Shown here: positions 27,080 to 35,580 of the stretch, in pieces
How positions within the stretch are numbered: the stretch's first letter is position 1
How the letters are laid out: the number at the start of each line of letters is the position of its first letter
From: Halieaceae bacterium
GTDB taxonomy: Bacteria > Pseudomonadota > Gammaproteobacteria > Pseudomonadales > Halieaceae
Direction: 5' to 3'
DNA: 64,000 nt
NCBI GenBank assembly: GCA_902547755.1
Contig: CACCPA010000006.1
Coordinates: forward strand, 49,929-113,928
The notes under the pieces: model-generated
What the model saw: only the letters and a program-made list of their open reading frames with translations
Databases searched by the model: none
What the model was told of the DNA's origin: nothing
Program-made: the position numbers and the translations under genes

Positions 27080-27922
27080 TTGATCTATCGAGGACGATTT
27101 GCCCCATCACCCACGGGCCCACTTCACATGGGCTCCTTGGTCGCAGCTTTGGGTAGCTTTCTCGACGCTCGATCACATGAGGGCGAGTGGTGCCTGCGTA
27201 TCGACGATATCGACCCACCGCGTCACGATAAAGCTAGCTTTAGATCCATCCCCCTCTGCCTAGAAAGCCATGGCCTGATCTGGGATGGGCCTATTATTTT
27301 CCAAAGCCAGCGTCGTGAGGCGCATAAAGATGCGCTGTCCAAACTCAGAAATGCGGATCATTTGTTCGACTGCCTTTGCACCAGAGCCACCTTGGGTGAG
27401 CTTGGCGCCTGCGTTTCAGACTGCAGGAATCGCCAAGATATTGGAGGCAGCGTTCGTTTTCATGTACCAAGTGATGCCCCCGACCGAGTCAAGGACCTAT
27501 TTCTTGGGGAACAACGTGCGTCGGCTTTACCCAGTAACTTCATTGTTAAACGCAGAGATGGACTGATCGCGTATCAGCTGGCTACAGCGATCGATGACCT
27601 CGATGAGGGCTACACCCATGTGATTCGGGGGGCTGATCTACTTGAATCGAGCCTTCGCCAAATGATGCTTCATCAAACCCTAGGACGCCTTTCACCCGAG
27701 TACGGCCATTTACCTATCGTCACCGATCAATCAGGTAACAAGCTCAGTAAACAAACCGGCGCCCAGGAGATTGATACGGATACTCCCAACGCGAATCTTC
27801 GCCGCGCCCTGGCCTTTCTAGGACAGCCAACTCCCCCACAAAACGTGGATCGCGTTGAGGATATTTTGCAACTAGCGACCGTAAACTGGCGGCGCGACGC
27901 GCTAAACTCAAAAAATCTGTAA
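27080..27922 (+). CDS. gluQ: Glutamyl-Q tRNA(Asp) synthetase
   Basis: GluQ is a truncated glutamyl-tRNA synthetase that attaches glutamate to the queuosine base of tRNA-Asp. The 280-residue protein has the class I signature in FAPSPTGPLHMGSLVAALG, a zinc-site cysteine pair in CLCTRA with later Cys residues, and the KLSKQ motif (KMSKS equivalent). It lacks the anticodon-binding half of GltX, as expected. The start is TTG 27080, 18 bases after dksA; dksA-gluQ linkage is widely conserved. Confidence 0.94.
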   Translation: MIYRGRFAPSPTGPLHMGSLVAALGSFLDARSHEGEWCLRIDDIDPPRHDKASFRSIPLCLESHGLIWDGPIIFQSQRREAHKDALSKLRNADHLFDCLCTRATLGELGACVSDCRNRQDIGGSVRFHVPSDAPDRVKDLFLGEQRASALPSNFIVKRRDGLIAYQLATAIDDLDEGYTHVIRGADLLESSLRQMMLHQTLGRLSPEYGHLPIVTDQSGNKLSKQTGAQEIDTDTPNANLRRALAFLGQPTPPQNVDRVEDILQLATVNWRRDALNSKNL

Positions 27923-27939
27923 CTTTTCAACACGATAAG

Positions 27940-27955
27940 TGTTACCTAGGTGACA
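27940..27955. promoter_or_regulatory. Inverted repeat upstream of the CbrB-like gene
   Basis: TGTTAC-N4-GTGACA (centre CTAG) is an inverted repeat with one mismatch, 57 bases before the regulator ATG. Its half-site TGTTAC is the reverse complement of the GTAACA repeats found upstream of the small RNA downstream of this gene, so it may be an autoregulatory site. Confidence 0.45.
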
Positions 27956-28011
27956 TTTAAGTAAATGTTCATGTTAGCCTCTCCGGCGATTTCTGGGAGG
28001 AAAGAGTTGTA

Positions 28012-29394
28012 ATGCTTACGGTTCTCTTGCTCGACGATGACCCCATCAGTGCCACACATACAGCTGACGATCTAGCGGCTGAAGGACTGAAAGTAATCAA
28101 AGCATCGCCCTTTTCGGCGCTGGGTACGATTAAGACTGCAGAGCGTGTTGATGCTGCAATCCTAGATCCCGGACGCAATGAGGCAGGCGCGAACCAGCTG
28201 ATAGCCGATTTGTATCCCGTTCCCGTATTTATCCATGCACAACACGCATCACTAAGATCAGCAGTAGAGCTCATGAAGGCAGGTGCGCGTGATTATTGGG
28301 CGAAGCCTGCACCCATCAGAGACGTTCTTGATGGCATTCGACGTGCGTCGCTTGCCACGTCACAAAGCGCGGAAAACACAGCGCCTGCCGTCGAAGCCTT
28401 TGTTGGCAAATCAGTGGGCATGCGCGCATTGATGACGATGGCAAACAAAGCAGCTAAAGCGAGCTCGACCGTTTTAATTATTGGTGAAACGGGGACCGGA
28501 AAGGAACTCGTTGCACGCCACATTCACCAGACCAGTGAGCGCGCGAGTAAACCGATCATTTCAGTCAATTGCGCTGCGATTCCCGAAACATTGATTGAAT
28601 CTGAATTGTTCGGCTACGAAAAAGGTGCGTTTACTGGCGCGAATGCACAGCGAGTAGGACTGATTGAAGCTGCCGATGGAGGAACACTGTTTCTCGACGA
28701 AATTGGAGAACTTCCGCCTTCAGCCCAAGCCCGACTGCTGAGATTCATTCAAGAAGGGGAGATTCGACGTATTGGCTCAGTTGAAAGTGCCAGCGTCAAT
28801 GTCAGGATCATCTGCGCAACGCACAGGAACCTGATGGAACTAGAGAATACCGATGCCTTTCGACGTGACCTGTTTCACCGCATCAATGTGTTGCGACTCG
28901 AATTACCACCATTAAGAGAGCGTGGTGACGATATTGAAGGCCTTACCAACTGGCTGGTAAAACGCGTGGCTGGACGCCTTGGGGTGGAGCCCAAGGCATT
29001 ATCGGATGAGGCCTACAACGCGCTGTCAGATTACAGCTGGCCCGGTAACGTACGAGAGCTAGAGCACACCATCGAACGAGCACTCATCATGGCAGATGGC
29101 AACATCATTGCCATGAGCGACCTCAACCTTCCCAGTCATACCTCTGTTGTATCAGTATTTAGTACTCCGCCCTCTGAGGAGCCAAAGCTTGAAGCTTCTC
29201 AGTCGAGAATCGAGGGTGAAACCGACGCTGAAGAATTGTCACTCGAAGACTACTTCCAGCGTTTTGTTTTAGAGAATCAAGATGCTATGAACGAAACAGA
29301 GCTGGCTCAGAAGCTCGGTATCAGCAGAAAATGTCTTTGGGAGCGGAGACAACGCTTCGACCTTCCCAGAAAGCGTAAGCGAGGCGCTGCCTAA
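28012..29394 (+). CDS. Sigma-54-dependent response regulator, CbrB-like
   Basis: A 460-residue NtrC-family activator: receiver domain (LLLDDDP, phospho-acceptor Asp52 in AILDPG, Lys in WAKPA), AAA+ domain (GETGTGKE Walker A, GAFTGA loop that contacts sigma-54, LFLDEIGELP Walker B), and a Fis-type helix-turn-helix ending LGISRKCLWERRQRF. The position between dksA-gluQ and pcnB-folK-panBC is that of cbrB in Pseudomonas, and the C-terminus resembles CbrB as I remember it. The sensor kinase gene cbrA, which should precede it, is absent. In the receiver, the usual Thr/Ser switch residue appears to be His (VFIHAQHA), so phosphorylation control may be altered. GGGAGGAAAG precedes the ATG. Confidence 0.88.
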   Translation: MLTVLLLDDDPISATHTADDLAAEGLKVIKASPFSALGTIKTAERVDAAILDPGRNEAGANQLIADLYPVPVFIHAQHASLRSAVELMKAGARDYWAKPAPIRDVLDGIRRASLATSQSAENTAPAVEAFVGKSVGMRALMTMANKAAKASSTVLIIGETGTGKELVARHIHQTSERASKPIISVNCAAIPETLIESELFGYEKGAFTGANAQRVGLIEAADGGTLFLDEIGELPPSAQARLLRFIQEGEIRRIGSVESASVNVRIICATHRNLMELENTDAFRRDLFHRINVLRLELPPLRERGDDIEGLTNWLVKRVAGRLGVEPKALSDEAYNALSDYSWPGNVRELEHTIERALIMADGNIIAMSDLNLPSHTSVVSVFSTPPSEEPKLEASQSRIEGETDAEELSLEDYFQRFVLENQDAMNETELAQKLGISRKCLWERRQRFDLPRKRKRGAA

Positions 29395-29414
29395 CACACC
29401 ACATGGTGCGATAA

Positions 29415-29454
29415 GTAACATCAGAGGGTTTACTTCGGTAACACTTTTGTAATA
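29415..29454 (+). promoter_or_regulatory. Phased GTAACA repeats: candidate activator sites
   Basis: Direct copies GTAACA (29415-29420), GTAACA (29438-29443) and GTAATA (29449-29454) lie 64-103 bases before a sigma-54 promoter at 29518, with start-to-start distances of 23 and 11 bases, close to two and one helical turns. This is where an NtrC-type activator would bind; the half-site resembles those I recall for Pseudomonas CbrB. Confidence 0.55.
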
Positions 29455-29517
29455 AACCCCTAGTGGTCAGACACCTAAAAAACATTTACATGCTGTTTTA
29501 TAAAGAAAAAATATGAG

Positions 29518-29533
29518 TGGCATGGCAAATGCA
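29518..29533 (+). promoter_or_regulatory. Sigma-54 promoter
   Basis: TGGCATGGCAAATGCA matches the -24/-12 consensus TGGCACG-N4-TTGCA at all but two positions and has the required GG-N10-GC spacing. It faces away from the CbrB-like gene towards pcnB, with a predicted start near 29545. Confidence 0.7.
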
Positions 29534-29544
29534 TTAAATGGGAC

Positions 29545-29637
29545 AGAGCCAAAATAAGAATAAGCGGCCGAATAAAAATAATATGTGTCACTACGGACCT
29601 GGGCGGGGAAGGTAACTTCCCCCAGTTTCTTTTTTTC
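29545..29637 (+). ncRNA. Candidate CrcZ-like small RNA
   Basis: A predicted transcript of about 93 bases from the sigma-54 promoter to a strong intrinsic terminator (hairpin 29605-29622, T-rich tail to 29637). It holds two A-rich tracts of the AANAAN type (CAAAATAAGAATAAG near 29550-29564 and AATAAAAATAATA near 29571-29583), which in Pseudomonas CrcZ/CrcY bind Hfq-Crc and relieve catabolite repression. The site between the cbrB-like gene and pcnB is exactly where crcZ lies in Pseudomonas, though CrcZ there is about 400 bases. No open frame longer than 14 codons is present. Promoter, motifs, terminator and position agree; expression is unproven. Confidence 0.6.
29605..29637 (+). terminator. 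Intrinsic terminator before pcnB
   Basis: Seven perfect pairs (GGGGAAG 29605-29611 with CTTCCCC 29616-29622) around a GTAA tetraloop, followed by a T-rich tail with seven consecutive Ts. Confidence 0.85.
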
Positions 29638-29654
29638 CCTTCACAGCACCTGAG

Positions 29655-30950
29655 TTGATAAGATCGCGGCTTGTCGCTTTCGAGTCCTCAACTTTGCAAA
29701 CTATTGATTCCAGTAAGCTGATTGATCACACCGCGCTGTCGCGCGCTGCGGTCTCTGTCGTCGAGCGACTTTGTGACAATGAGTACAGCGCATTCATCGT
29801 TGGTGGCGCCGTCAGGGATCTCCTCTTGGGCAAGCGACCAAAAGATTTTGATGTGGCAACCAATGCCACCCCGGAGCAGGTGGTTGCCCTATTTCGCGGG
29901 TCGCGCATCATTGGGCGACGATTTCAGATTGTCCACGTTCGCATGGACAGAGAAATCATCGAAGTCACAACTTTCCGTGGTCATCACAATGATGGAGCTC
30001 CCCAAACCGCCGTAAAGTCTCAGAAAGGGCTGTTACTTCGCGATAATGTCTACGGGACGCTCGACCAAGATGCGGCGCGGCGCGATCTCACCATCAACGC
30101 GCTCTACCTGGATCCAGTCAATAAACTTATCCTTGACGACCTCGATGGAATAGAAGACATCCGACAGCGGCTCGTTCGAATCATAGGCGACCCGGCTACT
30201 CGATATAGCGAAGATCCAGTCCGAATGCTACGGGTCGTCAGATTCGCGGCAAAATTGGGTTTCACTATCGAGGAAACGAGTCAGGCAGCTATTGGCCAGT
30301 GCCGGCAACTGCTAGCCGATATTCCCGCCGCGCGTCTGTTCGACGAAACGCTCAAACTCCTTATGGCCGGATTTGCGGTGCCCACGATAGAGCATCTAGC
30401 AAAGCACGGATTATTGGAGCCTCTCTTCCCTGAGGCTATCAGGGCGATGAATGACCCGTCGTCCAGAGACCTTATTCTGAAGGCGATGGCGAACACGGAT
30501 GCACGAATTGCTAGGGGAAAGCCCGTGACACCGGCTTTCCTCCTCGGTGCATTGTTGTGGCCCGCGGTTGCTACCAAAGGTCGCGATATTGCCAGCGCTG
30601 GTGCCCACGAGGGATCGCCCATCAATGCAGCTGGCCAACAGGTACTCGTGATCACGTTGCAACGAGTGTCCATCCCCAAACGATTCTCAATTCCCATGCG
30701 GGAAATTTGGGAGCTTCAGCCCAGGCTCGAAAAATGCTCCTCAAAGCGAGTGAAGTCGGTCTTGTCGCAACGACGCTTTAGAGCGGCATTTGATTTGTTA
30801 TTGCTGAGATCCGAGTCCTCGGAAGAACTTAAGTCGACTGTGGCATTCTGGGAAGAACAGCAACAGCTGTTTCCAGATGTGGTTGGCAGTTTGCCAGCGA
30901 CCGAGATCCCGCAACGCAAACGTCCTCGTCGAAGAAAGCGTAACCAATGA
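29655..30950 (+). CDS. pcnB: Poly(A) polymerase I
   Basis: PcnB adds poly(A) tails to RNA 3' ends, promoting decay. The 431-residue protein has the class II nucleotidyltransferase motif FIVGGAVRDLLLGKRPKDFDVATNATP with the catalytic aspartates, ARRDLTINALYLD, and a basic C-terminus (QRKRPRRRKRNQ). The start is unclear: the frame opens at TTG 29655, and TTG 29691 is another choice. Only a short leader lies between it and the small-RNA terminator. Its stop overlaps folK as ATGA. Confidence 0.93.
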   Translation: MIRSRLVAFESSTLQTIDSSKLIDHTALSRAAVSVVERLCDNEYSAFIVGGAVRDLLLGKRPKDFDVATNATPEQVVALFRGSRIIGRRFQIVHVRMDREIIEVTTFRGHHNDGAPQTAVKSQKGLLLRDNVYGTLDQDAARRDLTINALYLDPVNKLILDDLDGIEDIRQRLVRIIGDPATRYSEDPVRMLRVVRFAAKLGFTIEETSQAAIGQCRQLLADIPAARLFDETLKLLMAGFAVPTIEHLAKHGLLEPLFPEAIRAMNDPSSRDLILKAMANTDARIARGKPVTPAFLLGALLWPAVATKGRDIASAGAHEGSPINAAGQQVLVITLQRVSIPKRFSIPMREIWELQPRLEKCSSKRVKSVLSQRRFRAAFDLLLLRSESSEELKSTVAFWEEQQQLFPDVVGSLPATEIPQRKRPRRRKRNQ

Positions 30951-31459
30951 CACTCACCGTCATTGCGCTCGGGGCCAATATCGACAACCCGCCCGAGCGA
31001 ATCAAAGAGGCGTATGTCCGAATGTCGGAAATTTCGAGACTGACCGACCTCACCCTTTCTAGCCTCTATACCTCGCCTCCCATGGGACCTCAGGATCAAC
31101 CGGCTTTTTTTAATGCGATCGCCACCTGTCAATACAGCGGAGAACCCACCGGTCTGCTCAATGAGTTGCAAAGTATTGAACACGCAATGGGGCGTGTGAA
31201 ATTGCGGCACTGGGGTGAGCGTTGTATCGATCTAGACATCATTCAAATGGGTGAGCAGCTAATTCACGATATCGACCTCTTGATTCCGCATCCGAGCATT
31301 AGTGAACGCCTCTTTGTCGTGGAACCGATGATTGAGCTACTTGGGGCTGATCACAAGGTGCCAGGACTGGATGATCTTGGTACGCTTCGCGATGAACTCA
31401 AGCATCAGTCGATTTCGCTGTGTCAGGACATCGATATCAGCGGTGCGACAGTGGCCTAG
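30947..31459 (+). CDS. folK: HPPK: 6-hydroxymethyl-dihydropterin pyrophosphokinase
   Basis: FolK transfers pyrophosphate from ATP to the pterin in folate synthesis. The 170-residue protein has ALGANIDNPPERIKEA at the N-terminus and the signature RHWGERCIDLDII with the metal-binding aspartates, then LLIPHPSISERLFVVEP. The start overlaps pcnB (ATGA), as in many gammaproteobacteria, so translation is coupled. Confidence 0.95.
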   Translation: MTLTVIALGANIDNPPERIKEAYVRMSEISRLTDLTLSSLYTSPPMGPQDQPAFFNAIATCQYSGEPTGLLNELQSIEHAMGRVKLRHWGERCIDLDIIQMGEQLIHDIDLLIPHPSISERLFVVEPMIELLGADHKVPGLDDLGTLRDELKHQSISLCQDIDISGATVA

Positions 31460-31470
31460 GCAGGTATGTT

Positions 31471-32151
31471 TTGACAGATGGAACCACACAGCCAATTGAT
31501 CTTAGAGGTCGAGTGCCGCAGCCCTTCATCGCGATTGAGGGGCCCATTGGCGTCGGAAAAACAACGCTAGCTCGACAGCTTGCGGAGCTATTTGACTACC
31601 AATTGCTACTTGAAGACGCCCACGAAAACCCATTCCTTTCGAAGTTCTATGAAAACCGCCGACAGAACGCGCTAGCAACACAGCTATTTTTCCTCTTTCA
31701 ACGCGTTCAGAAAATTGACGACCTCAAACAGCAAGATCTCTTTAGACCTCTGAGGATCGCTGATTTCCTCATCGATAAAGACCCTCTATTCGCTCAGGTA
31801 AATCTCGATGCCGATGAATACGAGCTATACAGCAAGGTCTACAACCAAATGACGGTCGACGCGCCCACGCCCGACTTGGTTATTTACCTGCAGGCATCGG
31901 TAGATCGTCTTCTTGAGCGAATTGATCGTCGAGGGATTGCATCAGAACGGACAATTAGTCGGCAGTACCTTGAAGAGTTAAATGAGGTGTACAGCGAATT
32001 CTTTCTCTACTACGATGCGGCGCCGTTGTTAATCGTTAATGCCAACCAGATTGACTTAGTGAATCGACATGACGATTTTGCTCAACTAGTCGACTATGCT
32101 CTCGACATAAAAGCGGGGCGGCACTATTTCAACCCAACATTCATCGATTAA
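31471..32151 (+). CDS. Deoxynucleoside kinase family protein
   Basis: A 226-residue P-loop kinase of the deoxyadenosine/deoxycytidine kinase family. The P-loop reads IAIEGPIGVGKTTLARQ; the DRS-like motif and lid region appear as IADFLIDKD and ERIDRRG. These proteins sit between folK and panB in many gammaproteobacteria; the actual nucleoside substrate there is not well known. Start codon is uncertain: TTG 31471 has AGG six bases upstream and avoids overlap with folK; GTG 31420 and GTG 31513 are alternatives. Confidence 0.85.
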   Translation: MTDGTTQPIDLRGRVPQPFIAIEGPIGVGKTTLARQLAELFDYQLLLEDAHENPFLSKFYENRRQNALATQLFFLFQRVQKIDDLKQQDLFRPLRIADFLIDKDPLFAQVNLDADEYELYSKVYNQMTVDAPTPDLVIYLQASVDRLLERIDRRGIASERTISRQYLEELNEVYSEFFLYYDAAPLLIVNANQIDLVNRHDDFAQLVDYALDIKAGRHYFNPTFID

Positions 32152-32187
32152 CGTAACTAAGAGAACCATCAAGGAGCAGTCAGGTCG

Positions 32188-32982
32188 ATGTCCGATCGAA
32201 TAACCACGAGCAAGCTTGAAGCCATGAAAACCTCTGGCGAAAAGTTTGTGATGGTCACAGCCTATGACTCTACCTTCGCCAGGCTCGTTAGCGATGCAGG
32301 TGCGGAGTGTATTCTCGTGGGAGACTCGCTCGGTATGGTGCTGCAGGGCCATGACACAACCGTGCCCGTCTCTCTGGAAGCCATGGTCTATCACACCGAG
32401 TGCGTGGCCCGTGCCCGTCCAAAGTCGATGATTGTCGCCGACCTGCCGTTCATGACCTATTCATCACCCGACGTCGCGCTTGCGGCCTCTATGGAGCTCA
32501 TGCAGCAAGGCGCTCAGATGGTGAAACTCGAGGGTGGAACCTGGCTCAGTGAAACCATTCACCAGCTGGTACAGCGCGGTATCCCCGTTTGCGCTCACTT
32601 GGGCCTGACGCCTCAGTCGGTCAACGTGTTCGGTGGCTATCGAGTGATGGGAAGAACACCCAAGGAAGCAAAATCGATCCTGGCTGATGCGGTTGAGATT
32701 CAGGATGCCGGCGCCAGTATCTTGCTTCTTGAATGTGTACCAGAGGAACTCGCCGCTGACATTTCATCCAAACTTGATATCCCTGTTATCGGTATCGGTG
32801 CAGGGGCAGGTACTGATGCACAAGTACTTGTGCTCCACGACCTGCTAGGACTTACGGAAAAGCCGGCTAAGTTCGTGGAGAACTTCATGGAAGGCGCTGA
32901 CTCTATCCAAGATGCAATCGCCGCCTTCGTTCGAGCAGTTAAAGACGGCTCCTATCCGAAAGCACAGCACACGTACCAGTAA
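32188..32982 (+). CDS. panB: 3-methyl-2-oxobutanoate hydroxymethyltransferase
   Basis: PanB makes ketopantoate from alpha-ketoisovalerate with methylene-tetrahydrofolate, the first step towards pantothenate and CoA. The 264-residue protein has VTAYDSTFARLVSDAG, the magnesium-binding LVGDSLGMVLQGHDTT, VKLEGG and the GIGAGAGTDAQVLVLHDLLGL block. AGGAG precedes the ATG. It is followed two bases later by panC. Confidence 0.97.
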   Translation: MSDRITTSKLEAMKTSGEKFVMVTAYDSTFARLVSDAGAECILVGDSLGMVLQGHDTTVPVSLEAMVYHTECVARARPKSMIVADLPFMTYSSPDVALAASMELMQQGAQMVKLEGGTWLSETIHQLVQRGIPVCAHLGLTPQSVNVFGGYRVMGRTPKEAKSILADAVEIQDAGASILLLECVPEELAADISSKLDIPVIGIGAGAGTDAQVLVLHDLLGLTEKPAKFVENFMEGADSIQDAIAAFVRAVKDGSYPKAQHTYQ

Positions 32983-32984
32983 CG

Positions 32985-33824
32985 ATGGAAATTCTGCGCA
33001 GCCCTGACGCAATGCGCGAGTGGCGCGCGTCGCTGGCACCTGACCAACGTGTTGGTTTTGCCCCCACCATGGGCAACCTACACGCAGGTCACATCCAGCT
33101 CATTAATGTCGTAAAGCAGCAGAGTAATGTCGTCGTCGCATCTATCTTTGTTAATCCCATGCAGTTCGGTGGCAATGAGGACCTGGATGCCTACCCCCGA
33201 ACACTTGAGGCGGACCTAGCAAAGCTCGAAGCGGCGGGAACTGCCGCTGTATTTACACCCACGACGACTGATATTTACCCCGACGGTATATCTCATCATA
33301 CAGCGGTCGATGTCCCTGGACTCACTGACGTGCTCTGCGGCGCTTCGCGACCCGGTCACTTCCGTGGCATCACAACGGTGGTTAGTAAGCTCTTGGGGCT
33401 TGTCAGGCCCCATGTTGCAGCCTTCGGGGCAAAAGACCTCCAGCAGGTGCTAGTCATAAAAAAAATGGTTCGTGACCTCTCGATAAATACAGAAATCGAG
33501 GTGGTACCTACCGTGCGTGAGGCCGACGGTCTCGCCATGAGCTCACGTAATGGCTATCTGAGCCACGACGAACGAGCGCTGGCACCACTGTTTTCACGGA
33601 CGCTGGAGGAGACTGCTAAACGAGTCGCAGAGTCGGGCTCCGACATTGGAACTGTAATAGCGGAAGGCAAAGCCATACTCGCTAACGCCGGTTTCGCGGT
33701 CGATTACCTCGAAGCGCGTCACACCTACAACCTCTCCGAAGCCTCGTCACTGAATCAGGAAACCGCAATTTTCGGCGCGGCGTTTCTCGGCACTACCCGA
33801 CTCATCGATAACCGAATCGTATAG
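32985..33824 (+). CDS. panC: Pantothenate synthetase
   Basis: PanC joins pantoate and beta-alanine using ATP. The 279-residue protein carries the HIGH-like FAPTMGNLHAGHIQLI, the FVNPMQFGGNEDLDAYPR motif, GHFRGITTVVSKL, FGAKDLQQ and AMSSRNGYLS, all standard. It forms an operon with panB; panD is not in the window. It is convergent with the symporter gene with 7 bases between. Confidence 0.97.
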   Translation: MEILRSPDAMREWRASLAPDQRVGFAPTMGNLHAGHIQLINVVKQQSNVVVASIFVNPMQFGGNEDLDAYPRTLEADLAKLEAAGTAAVFTPTTTDIYPDGISHHTAVDVPGLTDVLCGASRPGHFRGITTVVSKLLGLVRPHVAAFGAKDLQQVLVIKKMVRDLSINTEIEVVPTVREADGLAMSSRNGYLSHDERALAPLFSRTLEETAKRVAESGSDIGTVIAEGKAILANAGFAVDYLEARHTYNLSEASSLNQETAIFGAAFLGTTRLIDNRIV

Positions 33825-33831
33825 CCAGCAG

Positions 33832-35580
33832 TTAGTGAGCCGCCCCCGGCGGTGCCTGCGACGCCACTGAGCTGGGCTCGTGCAAAAACTCCAGTAATTC
33901 CTCTACCTCACTAGGCGGCGGTGCGGACACTCTACTCACAGTAAACGCCACAACAAAGTTCACGATCGCTCCCACGACGCCAAAGGCGTTGGGCTCGATC
34001 CCAAAGAACCAGTTCGGGGACATACCGCCAAGGAATGAAGTACCGGGGATAAACATAATGCCCTTATGCTGGAATACATACAGCAAGGTCACTGATATCC
34101 CGGCGAGCATCCCCGCGACTGCACCCTCGCGATTGACCCTGCGCGCGAAGATACCCATGAGTAGCGCTGGGAACAGCGAGGACGCGGCGAGTCCGAATGC
34201 CAACGCGACCGTACCTGCAGCAAATCCCGGCGGATTCAGTCCCAAGTAACCTGCCCCCAATACCGCCGCGGCCATCGCGATTCGGGAAGCCCTGAGCTCG
34301 GCCTTCTCGGAAATAGATGGCATATAGGTGCTTTTCAAGAGGTCATGTGAGATGGCACTTGATATCGCTAACAGCAGACCGGCGGCAGTTGACAGTGCTG
34401 CTGCGAGACCACCCGCTGCCACCAGTGCAATGACCCAGTTTGGCAGCTGGGCAATTTCCGGATTGGCTAGAACCAAAATATCGTTATCGAGTTTTGTTAA
34501 CTCGTTCGTCTCGGGGTCAGCGGTATATTCAATTCGACCGTCGCCATTGAGATCTTCAACCCGGAGTAAGCCAGTCTGCTCCCACTTCTCAAACCAAGCA
34601 GGCTTTTCCTCTATCAGGAGGGCCTGTCCGTCAGACTGCTGCATAGTATCGACAATATTCAGCCGTGCCATCACGGCAATTGCTGGTGCCGTCGTGTAGA
34701 GAAAGGCGATGAATACCAGCGCCCATCCAGCGGATCGCCGGGCAGCTGCAACGCTGGGCACCGTGAAGAAACGAATAATGACGTGCGGCAAACCGGCAGT
34801 GCCGATCATGAGAGAGGCTGTAAACGCCATCATATTCAATGTACTGCCGCGGAGGGTTGTGGTGTATTCCTGGAAGCCAAGATCCACCAAGATCATGTCA
34901 AGTTTGTCGAGCAGATAGACATCGCTACCAGCAAGCGTTGATCCCAAACCTAGTTGCGGCAGTGGGTTACCCGTCAGTTGCAAGCTAATAAAGATCGCCG
35001 GAATGGTGTAGGCAGTGATCAATACGACGTATTGGGCAATCTGGGTGTAGGTGATGCCTTTCATGCCACCCAGGACGGCGTAAAAGAAGACGATAAACAT
35101 GCCGATACCAAGCCCGGTCTCATAGTCGGTTTCTAGGAACCGCGAGAACGCCACACCCACGCCTTTCATCTGACCAATGACATAGGTCACAGAGCATAAG
35201 ATCAGACAAATAACCGCTACTACTCGCGCCGTATCTGAGTAGTAGCGCTCACCGATGAAGTCAGGGACTGTGTACTTTCCGTACTTCCGCAGATAAGGCG
35301 CTATGAGCAGGGCGAGTAATACGTAACCACCGGTCCAGCCCATCAAGAATACCGAACCACCATAACCGTTGTAGGACAGTGCAATCAGACCGGCCATCGA
35401 TATAAACGATGCCGCGGACATCCAGTCTGCCGCTGTCGCCATACCATTAGCGACCGGATGCACGCCGCCATCAGCAACATAAAAGTCTTTTGTCGACGAT
35501 GCGCGGGTAGCGATCGCAATTCCGATATAAAGCGCGAAAGTAAAACCAACAACCAAGTAGGTGAGAACCGTCAGACTCAT
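33832..35580 (-). CDS. Sodium:solute symporter, acetate/monocarboxylate type (VC_2705 subfamily)
   Basis: A 582-residue membrane protein with about thirteen hydrophobic helices, of the SSS family branch that works with a small DUF4212 partner. Markers are FYVADGGVHPVANGMATAADWMSAASF in the first helices, the sodium-site region GGLAAALSTAAGLLLAISSAISHD, and a hydrophilic insert with EDLNGDGRIEYTADPETNE between helices, typical of VC_2705-like proteins. Substrates in this branch are probably acetate or similar acids. Its start overlaps the end of the DUF4212 gene by 4 bases (ATGA), and the pair diverges from acs, which fits acetate uptake. Confidence 0.88.
   Translation of the reverse strand: MSLTVLTYLVVGFTFALYIGIAIATRASSTKDFYVADGGVHPVANGMATAADWMSAASFISMAGLIALSYNGYGGSVFLMGWTGGYVLLALLIAPYLRKYGKYTVPDFIGERYYSDTARVVAVICLILCSVTYVIGQMKGVGVAFSRFLETDYETGLGIGMFIVFFYAVLGGMKGITYTQIAQYVVLITAYTIPAIFISLQLTGNPLPQLGLGSTLAGSDVYLLDKLDMILVDLGFQEYTTTLRGSTLNMMAFTASLMIGTAGLPHVIIRFFTVPSVAAARRSAGWALVFIAFLYTTAPAIAVMARLNIVDTMQQSDGQALLIEEKPAWFEKWEQTGLLRVEDLNGDGRIEYTADPETNELTKLDNDILVLANPEIAQLPNWVIALVAAGGLAAALSTAAGLLLAISSAISHDLLKSTYMPSISEKAELRASRIAMAAAVLGAGYLGLNPPGFAAGTVALAFGLAASSLFPALLMGIFARRVNREGAVAGMLAGISVTLLYVFQHKGIMFIPGTSFLGGMSPNWFFGIEPNAFGVVGAIVNFVVAFTVSRVSAPPPSEVEELLEFLHEPSSVASQAPPGAAH

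Noticed and set aside
29513..29557. A 14-codon open frame in the cbrB-like/pcnB spacer
   Set aside because: It is too short, has no ribosome site, and overlaps the sigma-54 promoter that explains the region better.
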